Origin: Fimbriimonadales bacterium
Lineage (GTDB): Bacteria; Armatimonadota; Fimbriimonadia; Fimbriimonadales; Fimbriimonadaceae
Length of the DNA: 11,195 nt
Direction: 5' to 3'
NCBI GenBank assembly: GCA_026392145.1
Contig: JAPLCS010000408.1
Location: 1 to 11,195, forward strand
This document shows, piece after piece, positions 6,426-11,195 of this stretch (the stretch's first letter is position 1; every line of letters starts with the position of its first letter). The translations under genes and the position numbers were made by a program. The notes under the pieces are model-generated. The model was given only the letters and a program-made list of their open reading frames with translations, ran no database searches and had not been told where the DNA came from.

Positions 6426-8813
6426 TTAATCAACAGACAGCCTGTTTACGGCAAGTTCGACATCTTTTTGTGATAACGCAGAGAAAATACTGGACAAATA
6501 GAAGGTAGCTGCAGCTTTGCCTGCCCACTGGCCTAGTCGCGCAGATTGAATGTTCCAATTTTCTTCCGCAATCCAACGACTCAAACGAAACGGAAGCCCT
6601 CTTCCACGCGGAGACCTTATCTCTAAACGACTTGGCGACCCAGGGTAAAAGTTCCACTCTATCACCTCAAGCTTTCTATCTGGATCTTTACCCCTTTGAC
6701 GCATTAGCTCAAGTGCATCTAGCTCACCTAAGAGCACCGTATTTAATTTGTTTGCAACTTGTTTTCTGGTTGCAGGTGGCACTGTTTGAGATCCAAATCG
6801 CACAGTAATAACATCAAGGGCAACAGCATTATCTCCAAAGGTAGTACACGCTTTGATATCAGAAATACTCAATTCATAAGCATAAAACACTGCAAGAATC
6901 TTGCTTAAAAGCGCCTTCTGATCAGGTGCACAAATTGTAAATTCAGTAGCCGAAATGTCATGCCGATCAAAAGTTTCGATTGTCACCTCACCTCGTCTTG
7001 CCTTCGAAACATAATCCACATGAATTCTTACAATTTCGCTGGGAGTTGATGCCAAATAGTAAGCAGGAAGCTGCTCCAACAATTCCTGCATCTTAGCGAC
7101 CTGAATCGAATCACTTTCGTCGCTATTTCCTTTCAGTAGTCTTAAGACATTCTTGCGAGAGAGGCTAACATCAGGTGTAATTGCCTCTTGAGCTGTCAAG
7201 GCCTCGACCGTTCTTTCATAGAGCCGCCTTAAAAACGTTTCTTGAGATGTATTCCAAAGGTTCGGTGCCACAGCGGAAGAATCCGAAATCGTTAACAACG
7301 TTAAATGATTAAGCGCGTCTACTGAAGGAATCAAGGTCTTGAACTCTTCAATAGTCTGGTGTTGATCCAGATCTCTGAACCTCATAAAGTGATCCATCAC
7401 TAAATGATTCTCAATGAGCCAACTAAGTAGCTCACACTGGTCACTAGAAAGATTGACTCTTGCTCCAACCTGACGGGCAATCTCGGCTCCTCTCAAAGAG
7501 TGATCTTCGTTCGGATACTTCTTTCCAACATCATGCAAAAGCGCAGCTAAGACTAAAAGTCCATCATCAGGTATCTGATCGTAGACTTCTTCTAGCCAGC
7601 CACGACGGCCTACAGTAAATATGTTTTCAGCGACTAAAAGTGAATGTTCAAAAACCGTGTACTGGTGAATCGCATCCTCAGCCTGAAGGTATCTGCAAAC
7701 TTCAAGTTCCGGTAAAATTTCTGCCAATAGTCCACATTTATCCAAGTTCCGAATCGTTCGAATTCCATTGGACAGGGAATACAAAATTGCAGGACCATTA
7801 ACCGCCTTTGAACAGCCTGTCGGAAAATTTGTGACACGGATGTTAAGTTTTGATGCAAGCGCAATTCCAACACTGGCAATTCCTGCCTCTGTTTTTGGCT
7901 CGACCCACACTTCGCCCTTTCTAGCATAGACACCTTGCGAAATCTTGAATGCTGATTCCGGAATAGAATCGACTGCTGCCACATACTGCTTGTTTAACAA
8001 TTCAGCGGAACGAGTCACTTGATTCATGAGATCATCTAACCGAACCCCAGTTAGATCAGCTATCTCGACTTGTCTCGTCCGATTCAGCAAATCTATTTTT
8101 CTGCCAACAACTTTTTGAAGCAAGTTTCGAACCGCAATAACCGTGTCATATTCTCCTGACGGCAACAACCTTGATTCGCCCAAACTATCTCGAATCCAAT
8201 TCAAAGAGTGAAAATCTCGAACACCACCTGCTCCCTCTTTCAAATTAGGCTCAGACACCAAGGCAGATGAATTTGTTTTTGAAAGCTGTAGAGTCCGCTC
8301 AGTTAACTTTTCAGAAATAAATTCACCTATTGGATGCGTGGAAATAATCTCCTTTTTCAAACTTTGATAGACTAAATCAGAACCAGCAAGAAGGCGAATG
8401 TCAAGCAATGCGCTTCGCGTAATTGGATCAATGCCCTCTAAGTCAGAAATCATCCGATAGGCATAACTAACCTTGATCTCTAAAATGGGTTCAATGATCT
8501 CGTTGAGAGCATTGAAAATCGTGCGTATTTGCTGATCTGTAGTTGAATCAGCCTGACTAGAAGTCACAACGGTGAGATCAGCATCAGAATAAGGCGCAAG
8601 TTCTTTGCGGGCGTACCCTCCTGTGGCTACCACGGCAAGTTCAAGCGTTGAGCCAACCAACTCGTTGATCACAATGGTTATTCCAGCGTCAACAAGAGAT
8701 GTATTCTTCTCGCACCAAGCCAAACCATGAGAAAGGCTATCTAATGTTCTAAGCAACTCTCGACGCTCATTTGCTATTTTGTTGAGAGCTTCGAGAGTTG
8801 CTGAAGAAACCAT
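6426..8813 (-). CDS. glnD: [Protein-PII] uridylyltransferase / uridylyl-removing enzyme (GlnD-like)
   Basis: The domain order matches GlnD. A nucleotidyltransferase domain carries GGYARKELAPYSDADL (65-80), with metal-binding D77 and D79. The GAGGVRDFHSLNWI block follows near 191-205. An HD domain has H390 (FEHSLLVAEN) and H427-D428 (LLHDVGKKYPNEDHSLRG), followed by a WLIENHLVMDH segment. Two C-terminal ACT domains start near 624 (FTICAPDQKALLSKILAVF) and 728 (LEIRSPRGRGLPFRLSRW). GlnD uridylylates PII under nitrogen limitation and removes the group when glutamine is high; the HD domain does the removal and the ACT domains sense glutamine. At 795 residues it is shorter than the E. coli enzyme (890), mainly through a short N-terminus. 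The second ACT domain is divergent, with GRGLPFRL in place of the usual DRPGLLYRL. The gene lies 9 bp after gpmA and 9 bp before the M32 gene. No PII or ammonium transporter gene is in the window. Confidence 0.9.
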   Translation of the reverse strand: MVSSATLEALNKIANERRELLRTLDSLSHGLAWCEKNTSLVDAGITIVINELVGSTLELAVVATGGYARKELAPYSDADLTVVTSSQADSTTDQQIRTIFNALNEIIEPILEIKVSYAYRMISDLEGIDPITRSALLDIRLLAGSDLVYQSLKKEIISTHPIGEFISEKLTERTLQLSKTNSSALVSEPNLKEGAGGVRDFHSLNWIRDSLGESRLLPSGEYDTVIAVRNLLQKVVGRKIDLLNRTRQVEIADLTGVRLDDLMNQVTRSAELLNKQYVAAVDSIPESAFKISQGVYARKGEVWVEPKTEAGIASVGIALASKLNIRVTNFPTGCSKAVNGPAILYSLSNGIRTIRNLDKCGLLAEILPELEVCRYLQAEDAIHQYTVFEHSLLVAENIFTVGRRGWLEEVYDQIPDDGLLVLAALLHDVGKKYPNEDHSLRGAEIARQVGARVNLSSDQCELLSWLIENHLVMDHFMRFRDLDQHQTIEEFKTLIPSVDALNHLTLLTISDSSAVAPNLWNTSQETFLRRLYERTVEALTAQEAITPDVSLSRKNVLRLLKGNSDESDSIQVAKMQELLEQLPAYYLASTPSEIVRIHVDYVSKARRGEVTIETFDRHDISATEFTICAPDQKALLSKILAVFYAYELSISDIKACTTFGDNAVALDVITVRFGSQTVPPATRKQVANKLNTVLLGELDALELMRQRGKDPDRKLEVIEWNFYPGSPSRLEIRSPRGRGLPFRLSRWIAEENWNIQSARLGQWAGKAAATFYLSSIFSALSQKDVELAVNRLSVD

Positions 8814-8822
8814 GGGTCTTGT

Positions 8823-9428
8823 CTACTCTATGATAGTCTTACTTAAAACATTTCCTTCTGTGTCCATTTCATAGACTAGAGGAACAGCGGTTCCAAGGTT
8901 GACTTCTAAAATTTGTTCTGGTGTCAACTTTTCAATTTCCATGACGATGGAACGATTTGAGTTGCCATGTGCAACCACGAGCACATCTTTACCTTGAGCG
9001 ATGTCACCCAAAATGCATGCTCTAAAGAAGGGAAGTGTTCGAGCCGCTGTGTCCTTAAGAGATTCACCATTCGGAGGAGGAATATCAAAACTGCGACGCC
9101 AAATTTTTACTTGATCCGCACCATACTTTTCTGCAGTACGCTGCTTGTTCAAACCCTGCAAATCTCCATAGTGACGCTCATTGAGTGCAGAGTCTCGAAT
9201 AACGGGAAGCTGCTTTCCCATTCCTTCTTGAATAAGTGCAAGGGTGTGTTGAGCTCTTTGAAGTCCACTCGTGTACGCCACATCAACGGAAATGGCTTCT
9301 AGTTTTTTACCAGCCGCAAGAGCCTCATTCCTCCCAAGGTCGGTCAGGGGCACATCAACCCACCCCGTAAATCGATCCTCAAGGTTCCATAAGGACTGTC
9401 CATGGCGAACAAGAATAAGCTTTGGCAT
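8823..9428 (-). CDS. gpmA: 2,3-bisphosphoglycerate-dependent phosphoglycerate mutase, short form
   Basis: This 201-residue enzyme interconverts 3- and 2-phosphoglycerate in glycolysis. It has the histidine phosphatase signature LVRHGQSLWN, with the phosphorylated His H9, then RFTGWVDVPLTDLG and R58 in the LQRAQHT stretch. The proton donor E84 lies in NERHYGDLQGLNK, and the second histidine H154 in AHGNS. RHYGxLQGLNK and FTGW identify true dPGM rather than a general phosphatase. It is about 50 residues shorter than E. coli GpmA because the loop before ESL and the C-terminal tail are missing, as in the short dPGMs of many bacteria. After AHGNS the residues are NRSIV where LRALV is usual, a small oddity. 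An AGGTAGG stretch just before the ATG may serve as ribosome binding site. A TATTCT box lies 8 bp before the start. GlnD follows after 9 bp. Confidence 0.95.
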   Translation of the reverse strand: MPKLILVRHGQSLWNLEDRFTGWVDVPLTDLGRNEALAAGKKLEAISVDVAYTSGLQRAQHTLALIQEGMGKQLPVIRDSALNERHYGDLQGLNKQRTAEKYGADQVKIWRRSFDIPPPNGESLKDTAARTLPFFRACILGDIAQGKDVLVVAHGNSNRSIVMEIEKLTPEQILEVNLGTAVPLVYEMDTEGNVLSKTIIE

Positions 9429-9486
9429 GCCTACCTAGAATACCGCCTTGAAATTTATGACCCGACTATTTACGAGTAAGAAAAAG

Positions 9487-9954
9487 CTATTCAACTGGAG
9501 CGAAATAGAGGTAATCCGTTTCAGGCCAATCTTCCAAACCATGAAATTCAGCCAAAGCACGAAGATGGCCCCGGTGGTAGCTACCATGACTTTGCATGTG
9601 TTGAATTATTGACAGTGCCGACCAACGTTCTTTATCTTTACTTTCCAGTAGTGAATTTAAGTCACAGTGGGCAACATAGTCTTTCAATTTTTTGTGCACA
9701 GATTCAAATTCTGAATCTAAATCACTAAACCTTGGACCATCGTGGTTCTCAAGTCTATCAATCCAAACTTGATAGCATCCACATATATGTTGAAGCCATT
9801 CTTGAGCCTTGGAAGCAAACTGTCCACCATTAGGTTTGTCAGTAGAAGCACGTATAAACTCCAACCAGAGCAGATTTGCCTCATACTCTGAATCACAAAC
9901 GTTGAGAAGATGGCTCCTCAAATCTATTTCAGTTAAATCCGAGTTTGTTATCAT
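9487..9954 (-). CDS. DinB-family (four-helix bundle, putative metal-binding) protein
   Basis: The 155-residue protein fits the DinB/YfiT-like four-helix bundle. A first histidine H56 lies in WLQHICGCYQVWIDRL. A later cluster HMQSHGSYHRGHL supplies H119, H123, H127 and H130. The chain ends ETDYLYFAP, like the TDFLYY ending of many DinB proteins. One histidine from helix 2 plus the HxxxH pair normally binds a divalent metal. Characterised relatives include thiol-dependent transferases, but most members have no known substrate, and nothing here decides it. It lies 18 bp after the SSAT-like GNAT gene and 58 bp before gpmA, on the same strand. No Shine-Dalgarno is obvious before the ATG at 9954. 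The family is fairly sure; the function is unknown. Confidence 0.82.
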   Translation of the reverse strand: MITNSDLTEIDLRSHLLNVCDSEYEANLLWLEFIRASTDKPNGGQFASKAQEWLQHICGCYQVWIDRLENHDGPRFSDLDSEFESVHKKLKDYVAHCDLNSLLESKDKERWSALSIIQHMQSHGSYHRGHLRALAEFHGLEDWPETDYLYFAPVE

Positions 9955-9972
9955 GATGGTTTCTACGCCTTA

Positions 9973-10473
9973 TCACACAGATGCTTCAGCCGGTTCGCAA
10001 AAATCATTTTCTACAAAAGACCTCAATGCCTCGCCGCTCAAGCGATAAACAGTCCACTCATCCATTGCTACGGCGCCAAGAGATTGATAAAAATTGATTG
10101 ACGGCTCATTCCAATCTAACACTGACCATTCAAAGCGACCGTAGCCTCGTTCCAAGCAAATGGTTGCTAGCTTTTTGAGAATTTGCTTTCCAATTCCTCT
10201 ATTTCGATACTCCGGTTTTACGTACACATCTTCCAAGTACATCCCCGGTCTTCCCAAAAACGTGCTGAAATTAGTGAAATACAAAGCAAAACCAGTGACT
10301 TCACCATTTACTTCAGCCACTACTGATTCTGCAGATGGATTACTCCCAAAGAGAGCCTCATGAACCAAAGATTCAGTCGAAATACAACTGTCTCTCAACT
10401 TTTCATACTCAGCGAGCTCCTGAATGAGACCGAGAATAGAAGGAACATCAAGTGGTGTAGCTGCTCTGATCAT
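9973..10473 (-). CDS. GNAT-family N-acetyltransferase similar to diamine (spermidine/spermine) N1-acetyltransferase
   Basis: The 166-residue protein resembles the SSAT branch of GNATs along its length. It has IRAATPLDVPSILGLIQELAEYEKL at the N-terminus, then VTGFALYFTNFSTFLGRPGMYLEDVYVKPEYR. The acetyl-CoA loop RNRGIGKQIL and the WNEPSINFYQSLGA block follow. The YLEDxxV, RGxGIGxxIL and WNEPSINFY motifs are those of human SSAT, including the tyrosine of INFY that acts as general acid. Bacterial homologues acetylate polyamines, thialysine or other small amines, so the exact substrate is open. It is cytoplasmic. It is the first gene of the leftward group, with its start 89 bp from the divergent rpsJ start. 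A TAGAAT box lies 8 bp before the ATG, too close to leave a leader with a ribosome binding site. The DinB gene follows after 18 bp. Confidence 0.88.
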   Translation of the reverse strand: MIRAATPLDVPSILGLIQELAEYEKLRDSCISTESLVHEALFGSNPSAESVVAEVNGEVTGFALYFTNFSTFLGRPGMYLEDVYVKPEYRNRGIGKQILKKLATICLERGYGRFEWSVLDWNEPSINFYQSLGAVAMDEWTVYRLSGEALRSFVENDFCEPAEASV

Positions 10474-10481
10474 GCTTGGCT

Positions 10482-10487
10482 ATTCTA
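10482..10487 (-). promoter_or_regulatory. Possible -10 box (TAGAAT) for the SSAT-like gene group
   Basis: On the minus strand TAGAAT (five of six matches to TATAAT) ends eight bases before the ATG at 10473. A start of transcription 6-8 bases further on would fall at or next to the start codon, giving a leaderless or nearly leaderless message. I see no good -35 hexamer at the usual distance, so this is tentative. Confidence 0.3.
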
Positions 10488-10494
10488 CTTTGGG

Positions 10495-10500
10495 TATAAT
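10495..10500 (+). promoter_or_regulatory. -10 box (TATAAT) of the rpsJ promoter
   Basis: A perfect TATAAT lies 62 bases before the rpsJ start codon in the divergent intergenic region. No convincing -35 hexamer sits 15-19 bases upstream; TTGGCT at 10476 is too close. The predicted transcript would start near 10507 and carry a leader of roughly 55 nucleotides. The box lies within 20 bp of the putative box for the opposite strand, so the two promoters would face and overlap each other. Confidence 0.55.
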
Positions 10501-10519
10501 TTTGTTTGCCGAGAGGTTG

Positions 10520-10540
10520 GTTCTGGTTGCCACCAAGAAC
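10520..10540 (+). promoter_or_regulatory. Hairpin in the rpsJ 5' leader (possible autoregulatory or attenuator element)
   Basis: GTTCTGGT (10520-10527) pairs with ACC-A-AGAAC (10532-10540): eight base pairs with a single bulged A at 10535 and a four-base TGCC loop. It lies inside the predicted untranslated leader, about 22 bases before the rpsJ ATG, and is followed by a short GTTTTC. Ribosomal protein leaders often carry structures that bind the encoded protein or terminate transcription. Whether this one does either is inference; only the pairing is seen. Confidence 0.35.
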
Positions 10541-10562
10541 GTTTTCGCGGCTGGAAAAAATT

Positions 10563-10871
10563 ATGTCAGGCATTCGAGTTAGAATTCGATTGCGCTCCTA
10601 TGACCACAGGTCAATCGATCAGAGCGCAGAAAAGATTGTTGATACCGCCAAAAGAACTGGCGCACGAGTCAAAGGTCCAGTACCTCTTCCCACAAACCTC
10701 AGACGCTTCTGCGTTATCCGTGGACCTCACATTGACAAGGAATCCATGGAGCACTTCGAACTTCGGACACACAACCGTCTGATCGACATCCACGAACCTA
10801 CCAACAAAACTATTGATGCGCTTATGCGACTTGACCTTCCAAGTGGCGTAGATATCGAAATTAAGATGTAA
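10563..10871 (+). CDS. rpsJ: 30S ribosomal protein S10 (NusE)
   Basis: The 102-residue protein is clearly S10: [41 protein letters not shown], then [30 protein letters not shown] and a C-terminal [19 protein letters not shown]10 sits in the head of the small subunit and, as NusE, joins NusB in transcription antitermination. The length matches E. coli (103). The start at 10563 (MSGIRVRI) is the family start; the frame is open further upstream to a TTG at 10506, but that stretch is not S10-like and covers the leader. A TGGA stretch about seven bases before the ATG may serve as ribosome binding site. One C (in [13 protein letters not shown]) replaces the more usual residue of the RFTVxRxPH block. 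The gene stands alone, with its own -10 box and a terminator 27 bases after the stop, instead of leading an S10 operon. Confidence 0.97.
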   Translation: MSGIRVRIRLRSYDHRSIDQSAEKIVDTAKRTGARVKGPVPLPTNLRRFCVIRGPHIDKESMEHFELRTHNRLIDIHEPTNKTIDALMRLDLPSGVDIEIKM

Positions 10872-10897
10872 CCTCAGGCTATCGAACGTAGCTAACG

Positions 10898-10928
10898 AAA
10901 AGCGATCTCAAATCAAGGTCGCTTTTTT
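10898..10928 (+). terminator. Intrinsic terminator after rpsJ
   Basis: GCGATCT (10902-10908) pairs with AGGTCGC (10916-10922) through one G-T pair, with a seven-base CAAATCA loop. The stem is extended by AAAA on the left against the T run on the right, and T at 10923-10928 forms a U tract. It begins 27 bases after the rpsJ stop and ends transcription before the tRNA gene, so rpsJ is a single-gene unit. The A run before the stem gives partial activity in the opposite direction as well. Confidence 0.85.
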
Positions 10929-11010
10929 CATTTATAACAAGAAATGCCTGAATGAATTACCGACCTCTCTTTTATCACCTCAGCTATGGAACTTCGAAAA
11001 CTGAACCGAG

Positions 11011-11016
11011 TATCAT
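11011..11016 (+). promoter_or_regulatory. Possible -10 box (TATCAT) of the tRNA-Ser gene
   Basis: TATCAT (five of six matches to TATAAT) ends seven bases before the first base of the mature tRNA. The rpsJ terminator lies upstream, so the tRNA needs its own promoter in the 10929-11023 interval. No strong -35 hexamer is seen; TGGAAC at 10987 is the nearest weak candidate. A start this close to the tRNA would leave little or no 5' leader for RNase P. Confidence 0.3.
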
Positions 11017-11023
11017 AGTGAGT

Positions 11024-11111
11024 GGAGAGATGGCGGAGTGGTCGATCGCGCTTGTCTTGAAAACAAGAAGCCTGCAAGGGCTCAGGGGTTCGAATCCCCT
11101 TCTCTCCTCCA
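11024..11111 (+). tRNA. tRNA-Ser (anticodon UGA), CCA encoded
   Basis: The acceptor stem GGAGAGA (11024-11030) pairs perfectly with TCTCTCC (11101-11107). The D arm follows. The anticodon stem CTTGT/ACAAG encloses the loop CTTGAAA, with anticodon TGA. A long class II variable arm (AGCC/GGCT) is present, as expected for serine, and the T arm is AGGGG-TTCGAAT-CCCCT. CCA is encoded at 11109-11111. The discriminator base at 11108 is T (U73), where bacterial serine tRNAs usually have G. The tRNA reads UCA and, with wobble modification, other UCN codons. Confidence 0.97.
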
Positions 11112-11124
11112 GCTTTCACTCCAA

Positions 11125-11195
11125 CTAACAATAACTTAGTCTGAGTTTCCTTACAGCTTGGCCGTAGGCTTCCAAACGGTGGACTTCATCAGCCA
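11125..11195 (-). CDS. Possible C-terminal end of a gene running off the right edge (unknown product)
   Basis: On the minus strand, one frame is open from the window edge to a TAG at 11125-11127, giving 22 visible residues (ADEVHRLEAYGQAVRKLRL, then SYC). The other two minus frames stop early, and the plus strand has no ATG or convincing start there. The residues form a plausible amphipathic, charged helix, as expected of a real C-terminus, and the stop falls 14 bases from the tRNA end. This is too short to assign to a family, and chance remains possible. Confidence 0.35.
   Translation of the reverse strand, partial: ADEVHRLEAYGQAVRKLRLSYC

Noticed and set aside
10506..10562. TTG start extending S10 by 19 residues
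   Set aside because: The added residues are not S10-like, and the stretch falls on the predicted leader; ATG at 10563 gives the normal length.
10360..10782. 140-codon plus-strand frame overlapping the SSAT-like gene and rpsJ
   Set aside because: It is out of frame with the unmistakable S10 protein and antisense to a clear GNAT gene.
10928..11131. 67-codon minus-strand reading frame containing [28 protein letters not shown]
   Set aside because: It is the complement of the tRNA-Ser gene; this peptide is a well-known false protein call over serine tRNAs.

Overview
The window looks like a bacterial chromosome from the Armatimonadota (Fimbriimonadia-like), although Planctomycetota or Verrucomicrobiota cannot be excluded. 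The best clue is the prepilin-like protein at 1440-2120. It has a class III prepilin N-terminus followed by the PVFxxAKxxAKxxxCLSNxKQIG block and a C-terminal H-x9-D box, which are very common in that phylum. A PafA/Dop-family enzyme outside Actinobacteria fits the same group of phyla. The DNA leans towards AT, coding is dense, and intergenic gaps are mostly under 60 bp. No insertion sequences, CRISPR arrays, prophage genes or toxin modules are visible. The window reads as core chromosome.

Layout, left to right. Positions 1-2120 are a minus-strand group transcribed leftwards: a prepilin-like protein, the RNA 2',3'-cyclic phosphodiesterase ThpR, and a class C penicillin-binding protein (DacB/PBP4) cut by the left edge. 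Position 2180 starts a lone plus-strand transaldolase (TalC/FSA type), divergent from the prepilin gene. Its stop codon directly abuts the stop codon of a minus-strand PafA/Dop-like ligase. From 2837 to 10473 seven minus-strand genes follow one another with gaps of -1 to 58 bp. In transcription order they are: a spermidine/spermine-acetyltransferase-like GNAT, a DinB-family protein, GpmA, GlnD, an M32 carboxypeptidase, a RimJ/RimL-type GNAT and the PafA/Dop homologue. On the plus strand, divergent from this group, stands a single ribosomal protein gene, rpsJ, with its own -10 box, a structured leader and a strong intrinsic terminator. A tRNA-Ser(UGA) gene follows, then what may be the C-terminal end of a minus-strand gene running off the right edge.

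Functionally the long minus-strand group mixes central metabolism (GpmA), nitrogen signalling (GlnD) and a protein-processing trio (M32 peptidase, N-acetyltransferase, PafA/Dop-like ligase). The most interesting item is the PafA/Dop homologue. It keeps the family fold signatures but has lost the strongly conserved RDEPH block and the glutamate of the N(M/L)xE block, and it carries an insertion. There is no pup, proteasome or ARC/Mpa gene beside it, so its substrate is open. The second item is the isolated, single-gene rpsJ unit, away from any S10 or str operon. All functional calls are from motif reading only; no database search was possible.
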